DNA of 64,000 bases from Agapetus fuscipes (GCA_951799405.1 OX637335.1:22820342-22884341); one strand, 5' to 3'; positions 31,376-42,114 are shown, counted from the stretch's first letter. Notes: generated by a model not told the origin, from the letters alone. Numbers and translations are program-made.

Positions 31376-32000
31376 AATAAAAATCTACTTTTAAGAGTGA
31401 CTTTCTCTATTCTCAATCACCATTTTATATTTCACCATTTGAATGTTTTGTTGTTGTATGCTAATCGAGTGGATTCGCACTGTTTTTGTTTACGCGAAAT
31501 CCACACAACGTCATTTCTGTTTTGAAGGCTCAGTTTCCTGTACCTCATACATGATGAATGTTAAAAATTAAACTAAACAATTGCGTATTACCTTAAAAAT
31601 ATGAAAACTTCAACGCTCTGTAGGTGCTCTTCTTTAGCTTCTATACATTTTTTTGTAAGCAAAATGTTTGTGTTTGGATGTTTTTTTTTATGCTTGGAGT
31701 ACTGGCCAGAATGTAAGGTCAGGTTTTGGACCTGAATCTGCTTGGACAAATGGAGGAATTTCCATATGGAATGATCATGCAAATAACCAGTTTAAGCCTT
31801 TTAAAATCACCGCACAAAATAAATTTGAACCTCAGTGGTGCAAAACTTAAAAAAAAAACATTAAAAAAATATTTGAAAATATATGTTGGAACAATAATAC
31901 CGAAGAAAATTGTGTGTGTGTGTCATCCCATCGGGTTTCTAATAATAACTAAGTAAATAGGAATTTTAGAGCTTAGAAAAAAAAATTTTTGGATGCTAAG
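31376..32000. other. No firm feature
   Basis: 31590-31850 is open in several frames on both strands and contains AAGAAGAGCACC...GCGTTGAAGTTTTC (minus), a loose match to the structured repeats at 26458. I make no gene call. Confidence 0.3.
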
Positions 32001-32279
32001 TAACCTTGACTTATAGGTTGGTATGAGGCTGACCACCCATACTGTAAAAAAAAATCTCTTTGCCAATGTCACCCCTGTGTCAGGGAAGGTCGGTAAAAGT
32101 TGTAGGGCTTATGCTCATTAAATTAATGAACATAAGCCTACTCAAATTTTGAGGTTTGGATTATATTTGTAAGTGCACATTCAGCATTTGTAAGCGCGAA
32201 CTACACGTGTTTGAGGGTATGCATTTGAGAGCTTTTAATATTAATATATCCTTGCAAATTATATTATAGATTATTATTG
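32001..32279 (+). repeat. SINE-A copy with a palindromic insertion
   Basis: Consensus GGGCTTATGTTCATT is followed by its own near-perfect complement AATGAACATAAGCC before the element continues. Confidence 0.88.
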
Positions 32280-33248
32280 AAGTAACATTTTACCTAGATC
32301 TATTATGTTATATCGTCGAGGGGAATTTAAATTATATGTACATCCAAAGGAATGTCTTATATCCATCAGTATTTCAAAACTCTTAGCACTAACCTTGGTC
32401 AACAGAAAATGTTTTACCTATTTATGTTTGTTTTTGGTAATTGCCTAATTTATTATTTATTACACAGGTAAAACTCAAGAACTCTTTTCATGCCTGAAGG
32501 TCAGTTTTTTTTACAAATTTAAAACACGGTAAAATTACAATCATCACAAGAAAAATATGCGCTGCTCAAATTCTAAGGATTTTTAAACTTAATGGCAAGA
32601 ATATTTTTTAGTGTTGATCTGTTAAATTTTTTAATAGCAAGAGTACAACAAATAGTTGGTCATTAAGATGTCTAGCAAAAATTTATCCCAACTAATTTAA
32701 TTTCATTGATTGTAGAGGCATTGACTTTTCAATCTTAAAAAATAAGAAATAAAAACGGCTTTTAAAAAATTTAGCAACCTGAAGTTGCAAACGGATTGTT
32801 TGCGAAACTGGTCGTGAAATTTTACATACTCGCTGTAATAAAAAGCAAAGTCGTTTTTATTTTTTTATCTTTTAGTTCAATTTAACTAAAAATATAGAAA
32901 AGGGTAGCTCCTTTTCTACCAAAAATCGTTAAAATATAATAGTAAAAAATTCATGTGAAATAGTTCTATGCAAGGTTGTATTCACTTGTAAGTGGGTTTT
33001 GTTTACAACTTTTCATACAAATACACAAATTTGTCATTTTCACTCAGTTTCTATGCTAAATATGGAACACCCGTGCCTGACTGTCTCGAGTGTGACTTGG
33101 TTATCTGATTAAATACTTAAATGATAACGTTTGACAGGAAAAGCTTTCAGTATTTTGATATCGCTAAGCCAGCTTTTCTACTTAGCTCCTAATCAATACA
33201 AATAATAGCAATCGTATTTTTAGCACAAGTTATACCACGGACCGTAAA
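32280..33248. other. AT-rich stretch, nothing recognised
   Basis: No repeats of the window's families and no convincing open frame in almost 1 kb. Confidence 0.5.
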
Positions 33249-33328
33249 CACATGAAGGTGATGACGTATTTCATCGTATTGCTTAATTATAAATTCGCAT
33301 AAGTTACGCTTATGTAATCAGGGGTCTC

Positions 33329-33744
33329 TTTTTTTTTTTAAGAAATCCTGTGCGGGAGACTCTCTAGATTCTAGGGACTCTAGGGGTCCATGACACTTGT
33401 TGTAGTGCCGCAGAGGTGTACGAGCTTGGTCGTCGCTACAAAGCGCCAATACTCAAGCAAGACCCAGTTGCTGTAAGGCTGGATGGGCCTTTCAGTGACC
33501 GGTCTTCGGTAAAAAATTATAAATTTTTCAACCCAGCGAGGAGCACATTTGGAAATATAAATTGTATATTTTTTGTGCTCCGCCGGGATTCGAATCCACA
33601 ACCTTCCATTTACGAGTCCGAAGTGTTGCCACTAGACTACGGACCGGTCCAAGAAATGCCAACAACACGCGGTGTACCTGAGCGGTCACCCATCCAGGTA
33701 GCATCCGCGCCCACCGGTGCTTTCAACATGGTATCGTCGTTGAC
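33329..33744 (-). mobile_element. 5S-tRNA-B1 composite SINE
   Basis: Poly(A) tail at the left, B1 3' module, tRNA head ending at 33645, then a 5S copy at 33656-33744. Confidence 0.88.
33656..33744 (-). pseudogene. 5S-derived head with internal deletion
   Basis: Keeps GTCAACGACGATACC...GCACCGG and GGTGACCGCTCAGGTACACC (minus strand), but the middle about 30 bases, including the box A AAGTTAAGCAAC part, is missing. Confidence 0.85.
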
Positions 33745-34008
33745 ATGAATGCGATGACGTATTTCATCGTATTGTTTTATTATTATTCCGTATTAGTTAC
33801 GCATATGTTAATCAGGAATATCTTAGATAATTAAATGAAAAATAATTGAATTCCTCGCATGAGTTCACAGCGGATTTTTCCATACAACTAACTATAAAGA
33901 CCCTCTCTTTGACTCGGAGATTTCAAAACACTTCAAATTTTGCATTTTTAATTTTTGGATCATCTTTTTGAGTGTTTCGCCTTTTTTCTTCTTTTTTATT
34001 CCTCTCTG

Positions 34009-34264
34009 TAATCTATAATCTAAGTTGCAATGATATATATATAGACATTTTAAATTAGTATTGAATGCTTGCCCACAAAGATACACGCCTAAGTTTGCAT
34101 TTACAAATGCTGCATGTGTACTTACAAATTAAAATAGGTACAAACTTCAAATGAACATACACCCTGCAACTTTTGCCGACATTCCGTGAAACAGGGGTGG
34201 CATTGGCAAAGTTAACCAATTTTTACAGTATGGGTGATCAGCCTCATACCAAAATATAAGTCAA
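34009..34264 (-). repeat. SINE-A copy
   Basis: Complete from TAATCTATAATCTAAG to CCAAAATATAAGTCAA. Confidence 0.9.
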
Positions 34265-34317
34265 ACCTTTTTTAGGAAACATCTGCTTGTATTTTTGAAA
34301 GCTTAATAGCTCTTCCA

Positions 34318-34458
34318 AACTGTAACTGTAACTCTGTCGCCATTCAGCTAGGGGTGGCCAGAACCTCTGCAGAGCTGCCTTTATTTTTTCCTATCCTGAC
34401 ATGCCCCTTTCAATTCATTCATATCCATCACATTTTTCATGCATTTTCTTCTTTTAAA
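34318..34458 (-). mobile_element. LINE 3' end with (ACAGTT)n tail
   Basis: AACTGTAACTGTAACTC tail, then the same 130 bases as 16728-16860. Cut at an A run. Confidence 0.8.
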
Positions 34459-34557
34459 AAATAAACTTATCACTTATTTTAAAAAGAAACTAAATATTAT
34501 TTTGTGCTTTATTTTTCACCAAACGGGGCTTCATATATTTTTTTTTAATTTTGTTGT

Positions 34558-34743
34558 TTACTTTAAATAAAACGTTGGCCATATCTGCTTCAGGCAGTTT
34601 CTGTTCGACAGACAGTCTGCGTCAGCAAAACAAAACTCTTGATATTCTTATTTTTTTCCATACAGGATTTCACCTGGCGGATGCTCCATAGAAGTGCGAG
34701 TCGCAGTTCGCTTCAACAACTTCTTCTGATCATCACCACACAC
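34558..34743 (-). other. Possible last two exons of a gene
   Basis: Minus strand. Segment 34743-34674 lies between an acceptor TATTAATTGCAG and a donor CCAG/GTGAAA, and one frame only is open: VCGDDQKKLLKRTATRTSM, then EHPP. A 57-base intron (34673-34617, ending GCTGACGCAG) would join it in phase to 34616-34558, giving DCLSNRNCLKQIWPTFYLK and a TAA stop. An AATAAA lies about 45 bases downstream (34508-34513). Phase continuity plus a poly(A) signal is suggestive, but the segment is short and its phase does not fit directly with the exon-like block at 35900. Confidence 0.3.
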
Positions 34744-35026
34744 CTGCAATTAATATTAATCTGAGAGGCTACCTGGCGACTTGTGTGTACGTATTAGGAG
34801 TCTGCAGCTACAAGGTTGCTACTAAGTTTTTCCAAGTCATTAGTGTTGTAATTAAAAAAAAAATTAGTGCTGTGATTTTTGTAGCGAAAATATAAATAGC
34901 TGTGTATTTACCTACATGGTAAAAAAAAAAATGTTTTTTTTTTGGTAGTTTTACGTAAGTGTATAATGTATAAAATCATAACAGAATATTCTAGACGTTT
35001 CTCGCCTATGTCCTTGATATGCCTAA

Positions 35027-35138
35027 TTGATGCGGCATGTACAAGCGCGAACTTATACGTGTTTGCTTGTGAAAATGCATATTATGTGAATCCCCAATGA
35101 TACATATCTTTGCAACTTAGATAAGATTAGATTATATT
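35027..35138 (+). repeat. SINE-A 3' half
   Basis: From TGCGGCATGTACAAGCG to TTAGATAAGATTAGATTA. The 5' half is lost. Confidence 0.8.
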
Positions 35139-35302
35139 TGGGTCCTTAGCAAACAAAAACAATATTTATTAAAGCTATTTAGTTGGGGATGTTTTCACAA
35201 TATTTTTTCCGTCTTTTTTGACCGTTCGTTGACTTATAGGTTGCTATGAGGCTGACCACCCATACTGTAACAATGGTTAACTTTGCCAAAATCACACCTG
35301 TT

Positions 35303-35450
35303 GCCGTAGTACTACGTAATTATTCGAGAAAAATGTACATACAAAAAAAGTTTCGAAACTTGTTTCGCCAGAGGTGCTTTTCAAGTTCACATACATTTTT
35401 CTAGAATACTCAATACTTCGAGTATTGTGGAAAAACTCGTACTACGGGTA
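35303..35450. mobile_element. 148-bp MITE nested in SINE-A
   Basis: Bounded by CTGTT on both sides (35298-35302 and 35451-35455). Inverted ends CCGTAGTAC and GTACTACGG. Inner arms ATTCGAGAAAAATGTACAT and CATACATTTTTCTAGAAT pair, as in the longer relative at 60649. Confidence 0.85.
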
Positions 35451-35535
35451 CTGTTTTAGGGAAGGTCAGCAAAAGTTGCAGGGCTTATGTTGATTTGAGG
35501 TTAGGATTTTATTTGTAAGTTCACATACAGCATTT

Positions 35536-35696
35536 TGCACGCTTAATAATAAAGATTAATTTGGACGAATATAACCGAGATAAAACATCGGTCGCCTTTT
35601 TCATTCCATACGGGTCGTACAAGTTGTCTGAACTTCAAACGTGATTTTCCAACATTCTTATGTTTTGAGTTATTACTCTTTATTATTAAGCGTGCG
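35536..35696. mobile_element. 161-bp MITE nested in the same SINE-A
   Basis: ATTT duplication at 35532-35535 and 35697-35700. Inverted ends GCACGCTTAATAATAAAG and its complement. Same family as 59112, which has ATAA duplicated. Confidence 0.88.
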
Positions 35697-35899
35697 ATTT
35701 GTAAGTGCGATAAATTCGCGCTGTAAGTCACGTGTCTGTTTGCGGGCATGCGTTTAATATGAATTTTAAATGTTCACATATCTTTGCAACTTAGATTATA
35801 GATCCATTTTATTCATGAAAAAGGAGATATTGAAGTAGGCGAACTTTGTAAAGGCAAATCACATTATAATCCCAAATGAAATGTTTCATTGATGCTTAC

Positions 35900-36001
35900 C
35901 TGTCAGTTTCTGTGATAGCGCAAATGATATTTCTTTCTTTGTACAATTGTAAGCACTGTAGATTTAATGCCAATATTTTTTCTGCATGATTCAAAGAGAG
36001 C
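35900..36001 (-). CDS. Possible internal exon, protein unknown
   Basis: Minus strand. 102 bases lie between an acceptor-like CTTACAATTACAAG and a near-perfect donor GACAG/GTAAGCATC. The frame with LNHAEKILALNLQCLQLYKE and RNIICAITETD is open to the donor. A second frame runs to a stop three bases before it. Balanced, hydrophilic composition favours the first frame. It starts with one base finishing a codon and ends two bases into the next. I do not recognise the family. Among the exon-like segments this one has the best donor and the most protein-like reading. Confidence 0.4.
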
Positions 36002-36009
36002 CTTGTAAT

Positions 36010-36600
36010 TGTAAGTTATTTTTAAAGTCGCGGGAAATCTTCTAAGCAGCCAACGTGACTGGCAAAATAATATAAAAAATAAAAATGGTGGCTGTGTGTA
36101 CCTTGTTGACATCATAAGGCAAAGTCGTTGACTTTAGCATATTCCACTAATTATATTATTTAATTGATATTCATTTTTCCAGCCGGATACTTAATCTTTA
36201 AGTTATTCCAACGATATTTAAAAAAAATAATGTTATTCAATCTATTTATCAGGTGTGGATTTGCGACTAGACTAATTTGAATTTTTATAAAAATAAAGTA
36301 TCTACCAAAACAGAAAAATATTTTTGTATCTTACAATATTGTCAATCTAATATTTTAATTTAAAGTCTTTCTCTTCTATTCCTTTGTAAATTAAGATAAT
36401 AAAGGTAAAACTGAATAGGTGACATATTAAGCTCACATGGGTTTCTCAGATTAATGCACCTTTTTGTCTATTTTCCACGAGAGAAAACACTACAAAAGGG
36501 TGTGATTCCTTGTGAATCATGTAGCTTAGAAGATTTTAATGAGGACTTTATTATAATTAGTTATAGTTGTACACTAACAATGAGAAGCTACACATAATTT
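36010..36600. other. AT-rich stretch with one inverted repeat partner
   Basis: 36400-36500 is the inverted partner of 31247-31350. The rest shows nothing. Confidence 0.5.
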
Positions 36601-37237
36601 GACCGATCCGTAGTTCAGTGATAACACTTCGGACTCGTGAATGGAAGGTTGTTGGTTCGAATCCCGGCGGAGCACAAAAAATGTACCATTTTTATTTTCA
36701 AATTTGCTCTTCGCTGTGTTGAAAAGTTCATAAACCTTTACCAAAGACCGGTCACTAAAGGTCTATCCATCTTGTCTTGTCTTGTATCCTGCCGCCATTG
36801 CTCTAGGGGTGGTCAGTACCTCCACACAAGTGCCTCCACTTGACTCTGTCCTTGCATACTTCTTTCATCTCATCTAATTTCATCACTCTTTTCATGCATG
36901 CTCTTCTCTTGTTTTCACTCTGTAAATTCCATTCATTTACAATCTCACTTATCTGATCAATCCATTCTTTCCTAGGTCTTCCCCTTCCACGCTTACCTAT
37001 AACATTCCCTTTATACACTCTTTTTGCCAGTCGGTCTTCATTCATCCTTTCAATATGTCCAAACCATTGCATCACACTTCTTTGAACTTTCCCGCTTTCT
37101 TTTATGAGCCATTTCTACGGTGCATACCTTCCAGCTTGAGAATTGGCGCTTTCTACAGCGATGACCAAGCTCGCAGAGGGCTCTTGAGGTGTGTTACACA
37201 CAAAAAGAGCGCTCACCAAATAAATCATCCTAATATA
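36601..37237 (+). repeat. SINE-B copy (B2) interrupted by a LINE end
   Basis: Head and body are 36601-36779 (to GGTCTATCCATC). It resumes at CAGCTTGAGAATTGGCGC (37130) and finishes with the B2 tail. About 22 bases of B are missing at the break. Confidence 0.88.
36780..37130 (-). mobile_element. LINE 3' end inside a SINE-B
   Basis: The minus strand reads MMQWFGHIERMNEDRLAKR, GKRGRGRPRKEWIDQI and VCKDRVKWRHLCGGTDHP, the same family as 23097. The right end stops just upstream of the FGH motif. Confidence 0.88.
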
Positions 37238-37254
37238 TTAATAATAAAATGTTT

Positions 37255-37310
37255 TATAAACGATTTCTCAAATTAGTGAATCAGCATTCATTCAGTTATA
37301 ATTTTAAGGA
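37255..37310 (+). repeat. Family H piece
   Basis: AACGATTTCTCAAATTAGTG and AATCAGCATTCATTCAGTT correspond to 62815-62860. Confidence 0.4.
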
Positions 37311-37499
37311 GGCAATTTGCTCTGGACCATGTACAGATACTTTTATTTTTATATCTGATCGTCCATATTTATATTCGTGATCATTTATTGTTTGTCATCG
37401 AACCCGTCATACTTTATACCAACTCCTGTAAAAATTAATAATTTGAATTGTTAAAAAAAATATCCTCCTTAATAATGAAGTCGGCTCGTGAATCGACGT

Positions 37500-37600
37500 A
37501 GACAAAATTGCGTCGTCACTCTGCCGGGTTGCTAGGGAAAAGGCATATAAATATTCTGTTATTGTTTGCTTAAGACGGCAGTCCTATGACTGACGTTTGC
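37500..37600 (+). repeat. Family J piece
   Basis: CGGGTTGCTAGGGAAAAGGC and GTTATTGTTTGCT match the complement of 38690-38790. An ATG-led frame starting at 37586 begins inside this repeat and is not a gene. Confidence 0.5.
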
Positions 37601-37709
37601 TCGTCTGCCATGACACGCCGAGAAAAAAGTTCCAAATCCAAAAATGTTCGGACCTCATTTAGAATGCTTAAGCGTATCAATAAGAACGGCATACAATTTT
37701 CCAGGTTTC

Positions 37710-37953
37710 TTTATTCCTTGACTTATATGTCGTATGAGGCTGACCTCCCATACTGTAAAAAAATGGGTCACTTTGATAATATCACCCCTGTTTCAGGGAC
37801 GGTCGGCAAGAGTTGCAGGGCTTGTGTTCATTTAAGATTGAGTTTTTATATTTTAAGCCCATATGCGGCATGTTTAAAAGCACGAACTTATACTTGTCTG
37901 CTTGTGGGAATGCATTGAATATGAATCTCATCTTTACAACTTAGATTATAGAT
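37710..37953 (+). repeat. SINE-A copy, full length
   Basis: Starts TTCCTTGACTTATATGTCG and ends ACTTAGATTATAG. A small deletion follows GAATCTCA. Confidence 0.88.
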
Positions 37954-38089
37954 TTATAAATGACTTTTTACAAATGCAATCTAAAAGCGCAGTCAGAAAG
38001 CACTTCTTTTATATTTCGGTTTAGTACATACCTGCAATAAACTTTAAAAAAATTATAGACTACTTTCACAAAGTATTTATCAATTGATG

Positions 38090-38215
38090 ATGAGGGTGCA
38101 GCATCCATTCTTCCGGGCTTGAAGACCATGGTCCAGTATTTATTCTCAGAAGGCTGCCACGTTTCGTCAGTGAGCTTGTGACTGACTTCTTCAAGGCTCG
38201 TACTTTAACTGTATC
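38090..38215. repeat. Structured repeat of the AAACGTC type
   Basis: TGATGATGAGGGTGC, CACGTTTCGTCAGTGAGC and TGACTTCTTCAAGG. Same word order as at 25395 and 26458 but not clearly the same family. Confidence 0.35.
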
Positions 38216-38516
38216 AATTGTTTTTATTTTAACTCAATAATCTAATATTAAATTAAAAAGTCATTCTTACTGTTGAAACAACATAACTTTGAAATTTAAG
38301 ATATCTACGCAATTTTATTTGTAACTTCGTAATAAAATTATACAAATAATAAATCACCCGATTGAGCTAGAAATCGAAAACAAGATGTCATTGTTTTGGT
38401 AGTGAGTAAAAGTGAAACATATATTTTTCATTACATCATGGCCCAATAAAGTTATAAACTATCTTAATCTGGGCATGTCCTTGGAATTGTTTTTGTTTTG
38501 CGAATTAAGTTTTTAG

Positions 38517-38661
38517 TTGTTGCGAAAAAACCCAAATTAACATCGAAGTATGGGATCGAGATTTAAATCCACCAATATACCTACCTACTGTAAAACAGCT
38601 TCCATGTATGAAACCTGCTGGCTTAGAAATCATTTACAAGAGAATAGACTCACAAATTTGA
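38517..38661 (+). other. Protein-like segment
   Basis: Plus strand. After an acceptor-like AAGTTTTTAG, 47 codons stay open to TGA, including NIEVWDRDLNPPIYLPTVKQ and LPCMKPAGLEIIYKRIDSQI. Balanced composition; an upstream in-frame stop lies just before the acceptor. Family J and family SINE-C repeats lie to the right. Host exon, transposon remnant or chance cannot be told apart here. Confidence 0.3.
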
Positions 38662-38689
38662 ATGCAGATATTTTTCATGGCGGGCATAG

Positions 38690-38797
38690 GTACGTCACAC
38701 TTACATAGGACGATGGTCATTAGCAACCAACAGCAATTTTTTTTATGCCTTTTCCCTCGCAACCCTGCTATATCACATTTCCCAAGCGAATTTTGCA
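38690..38797 (-). repeat. Family J piece
   Basis: Complement of GCAGGGTTGCGAGGGAAAAG and of TTGCTGTTGGTTGCTAATG. Confidence 0.5.
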
Positions 38798-39046
38798 GCT
38801 AAGCTAAAGAACAGTGCAACTCCTTGCCGCGTTATCCCCAAAGGTGTCTTTTGTCAACCACATCAGATTAAGTGGGGGTTTCCCAGCTCTCGGGGGGCAG
38901 GTTGAAGGGTCAGTAAACCGTGACGGTATTTTATTTTTGGGTTTGAAATAAACACCAAAACTCGAAATCATCACTGACACCCTCGTTGTGATTCAATCCC
39001 GAGCTCTCGGCATGGAATGCAAGCGCTCTATCAACTGAATTGTTCA
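38798..39046 (-). repeat. SINE-C copy, degraded
   Basis: Missing about 60 bases around TACAGGTAAGG, and box A reads TCAACTGAATTGTTC in complement. Confidence 0.8.
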
Positions 39047-39439
39047 GTAAGAAAATGTTGGAATTTTTTAAATTGTTTTTGTGTAGAATAATGTATTATC
39101 TTTATTTATTATCTAGTTTGATCATTTTTTTCATTTTTTTAACATATTTTTTGAAATTGTATAACTATGTTGTTTATCCCATATATTACATGTATAACTG
39201 TTTGTTTGTCTAATAAAAAAAAAAAAAAATTTTTTGTTATAATTCATTCATTTACTTACAATAAATTCATGTTGATTGATTGGCTCGCCTATTACTCGCA
39301 GTAGTACAACACAGCGTAAATTTTAATATTTTATTATTCTCATCAGCTTCTGTTGTCATTGCTTGTCATATTTGCCCGCATTATTTGTGAGCCTGTATTT
39401 TCATAAATTGATAAACTACGAAAATCTACAAAAACAATA
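39047..39439. other. AT-rich stretch, nothing recognised
   Basis: A poly(A) run of 13 at 39214; no other features. Confidence 0.5.
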
Positions 39440-39644
39440 TTTAATCTAAGTTGCAAAGATATGTATATTATTTTTAAGATTAGTATTAAATGGATTTCCA
39501 TACGCACTTACACACGCTGCATGTGGACTTAAAGATAAAAAAGAACCCCAAACTCAAATGAACATAAGCCCTGCAACTACCTACTTTTCCGAAACACGGG
39601 TGTCATTGGCAAAGTGAACCATTTTTTACGGTAAGGTTGGTCAG
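39440..39644 (-). repeat. SINE-A copy, 5' end lost
   Basis: From TTTAATCTAAGTTGCAAAG to CGGTAAGGTTGGTCAG, where a SINE-B begins. Confidence 0.85.
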
Positions 39645-39648
39645 TATG

Positions 39649-39970
39649 ATCGGTCGGTAGTCCAGTGGCAACACTTCGGACTCGTAAAAGGTTGTGGGTT
39701 CGAATGCCGGCAGAGCACAACAAATATACCATTTATATTTTTAAATAGGTATGCTCTGTGCTGGGTTGAAAAATTCATAAAACCATTACGAAAGACCGGT
39801 CACTAAAGGTCCATCCAGCCTTACAGCAACTGGGTCTTCCTTAAGTATTGGCTCTTTGTAGCGACGACCAAGCTCGTAAACAACACCTCTGCGGCAATTC
39901 AACAAGTGTCATAGACCCCCAGAGTCTCTGAAGTCGAGGGGTTTCCCGCACAGGATTTCTTTAAAAAAAA
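39649..39970 (+). repeat. SINE-B copy, B1 tail
   Basis: Head CGGTCGGTAGTCCAGTGG, box B GGTTCGAATGCC, B1 end CACAGGATTTCTTT plus A run. Confidence 0.9.
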
Positions 39971-40609
39971 GCCTCGTACATTTTGACCAGGTTATCCATA
40001 GACAAACCATAAACAATCCATACAGAATGCGTTCTCTTGTGAAAAGGCTGTAAGTCTTTACTTCAAAAAGAAAAATGTAGATAAATTAAATAAAAATATC
40101 AATTATTTATTTATTACTCATTATCGATTCATAAAGAAAATGTCGATCACTCATTTTACGTGCATTTCACAAACAAAAAAACTACTATCGATTGTTTACC
40201 ATACAGCAGACTTTGTAATTTGCCAAATAAACAAACAATAATGACTTCCAGCAATCGCAGTGATTTGCAATTCTTCACAAGAGCCAACTATATCTTGATC
40301 TTATTCATGATTTGTGATAAAATTTTATGATTAATTGAAATGATTATTTCTTGTAATCGATGTTTCTTAACCCCGTGTACTTCCTTTGAAAATATTGGTA
40401 CAATGGTTTGTAAAAACTAAATGATAAGATCGTTGTTTTCTCATAATTTCTATCTTAAAAAATATTATCGGTTTCCAATTAAAGTTCAACGGAATGGTAA
40501 TTAATAATTGTATCATTCATTTGATTATCTTGGATTTTTAAGGTCACAATTATTGCCCATTATTTCCAAAACAATATTCGGTCATCTTTCTATGATTTTG
40601 TAATTTTCT
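39971..40609. other. AT-rich stretch, no firm feature
   Basis: An ATG-led 29-codon frame at 40240 (MTSSNRSDLQFFTRANYI...) and a short MRSLVKRL/GTAAGT piece at 40026 were noted but are too short. Confidence 0.4.
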
Positions 40610-40778
40610 TTGACTAATAGGGTGATACGAGTTTGACGCTCATGTTGTTATAAAATTGGTTCACATTTGCTAATATCAACCTGATTTCGATAATATTGAA
40701 TTTTTGGACCTTGACTTAAAAGTTGGAATGAGGTTAACCATCCATATTGTAAAAAAATGTTCACTTTACCATGTCACC
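40610..40778 (+). repeat. Two SINE-A 5' pieces in a row
   Basis: 40610-40695 and 40708-40778 both begin with the family 5' end (TTTGACTAATAGGGTG; CCTTGACTTAAAAGTTGG) and stop before the middle. The second joins a LINE piece. Confidence 0.7.
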
Positions 40779-41010
40779 TCGCAAAACAAAAAAGGAATGG
40801 ATAGACCAAATAGATGAGATTCCGAAAGAATGGAACCTGCAGAGTGAGAATAAGAGAAGAGTATGTATGAGAAAAGTGATGAATGTTGAAGAGATGAAAG
40901 AGGTATTAAACGACAGAAAAAAGTGGAGATGCATCTACAGAAGTACCGGCCACCATAAGTGGAACGTCGGCAGAACACAGTACAGATCGCACCTTATTCA
41001 TCAGACCATA
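40776..41010 (+). mobile_element. LINE 3' end
   Basis: Reads KEWIDQIDEIPKEWNLQSEN, then VCMRKVMNVEEMKEV and RSTGHHKWNVGR, matching 23097 from its RPRKEW motif on. Confidence 0.88.
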
Positions 41011-41102
41011 AAGTATAAGAAACATATTTTGTGAAAATCGTAAATTTTTGGGAAGCGCCGTCGCGGTCGTAACTAAATTTTAAACCAAGATGTGCTCAAG
41101 CA

Positions 41103-41555
41103 CAGTGGTTCCCAAACTTTTAATTTCGCGTACCACTAATGAAATTATAAATCAGTGGCGTACCACTGAAGTGCAACAGTTAAAAAAATCATTCAAATGG
41201 TAAAGTAATAAAAACTGCAACTGTTAATGAAAACATTATGCTTATTTATTTATTATAGAAAAAAATACAATACTCTTAGTGCAGGGGTGTCCAACATAAT
41301 ATTATGGAGGGCCAGATTTAGTATTTTTGTAATCGTGGCGGGACATGCCTGTCTTAGTCTGAAAAATGGTGCTGCATGTTCGAAACAAAAAAAGGAAATA
41401 TTTGGCTCAGTTGTACTTAGCTTGAAGCGCGAAATTGAAAAACGTTTTATCTTATTATTTACTATGTATTTCCTATGGCCATGGCTGCTTGCGTACCACC
41501 TTAAGAAGCGTCGCGTACCACTGGTGGTACGCGTACCATAGTTTGGGAACCACTG
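41103..41555. mobile_element. hAT element with 8-bp duplication
   Basis: Ends CAGTGGTTCCCAAACTTT and AGTTTGGGAACCACTG, a classic hAT terminus. Target duplication CTCAAGCA (41095-41102) and CTCTAGCA (41556-41563) matches at 7 of 8. Inside, GCAGGGGTGTCCAACAT at 41281 resembles a second hAT end, so it may be nested or a different subfamily's word. No intact transposase. Confidence 0.88.
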
Positions 41556-41833
41556 CTCTAGCACGTATGAATAAACTCACCACATACATACGTATGTAAA
41601 TTATTATAGATCAACTTTTCATTGCGTAGAATCATGTTCCGATCGTGTTTTTTTATATATTAATAACTAAAAATTACTACAATCATTTCCGGCCTTACGC
41701 TTTTTTTATACGCATTACTTTCATTTTTACACTGAGACCAATTAAAAGTCGTCGCTCTGTCTGACTGCGTACAATAAATAAACAAATCTGAGACATCTTC
41801 CATCTAAACTTTGTAGAACTAAAACAATTCTGT

Positions 41834-42114
41834 TAAAACGCAACATAGTATAACTTTTTGTGGCATGTGGAACCTATTTATTTTTACAGTGCCGGCCTCA
41901 TGCCAACCACTTCAGCTGAAGTGGGGGCTTCCCAGCTCCCGTGGGGGCTGGTACTCATTTCTTGTGAAGGCGAAATTCAATTTGCTGGTATTTTATTTTG
42001 GGTTTAGAAATAAACATCGAAACGGGAAATCATTTCTGACACCCTCGGAGGGATTCGAACCCGAGCTCTCGGCGTGGAATGCAAGCACTCTGCCAACTGA
42101 GCTATGGACTGGAA
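41834..42114 (-). repeat. SINE-C copy
   Basis: Lacks the ATCCCCGAAGGGG block near the 3' end; head complement CCAACTGAGCTATGG. Confidence 0.88.

Larger units (their letters stand above)
33249..33816. repeat. 74-bp direct repeats flanking a composite SINE
   Basis: 33249-33322 and 33743-33816 both start ACATGAA, continue ATGACGTATTTCATCGTATT and end ATCAGG, about 80% alike. They are far longer than a target duplication. Confidence 0.8.
35222..35802 (+). repeat. SINE-A copy with two MITEs inside
   Basis: The host copy reads CGTTGACTTATAGG to ACTTAGATTATAG once 35303-35450 and 35536-35696 are removed with one copy of each short duplication. The flanks then restore CACACCTGTTTTAGGG and CAGCATTTGTAAG, as in intact family members. 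Confidence 0.92.

Noticed and set aside
37586..37918. A 110-codon plus-strand protein starting MTDVCSSAMTRREK
   Set aside because: The start lies in repeat family J and the second half is SINE-A.
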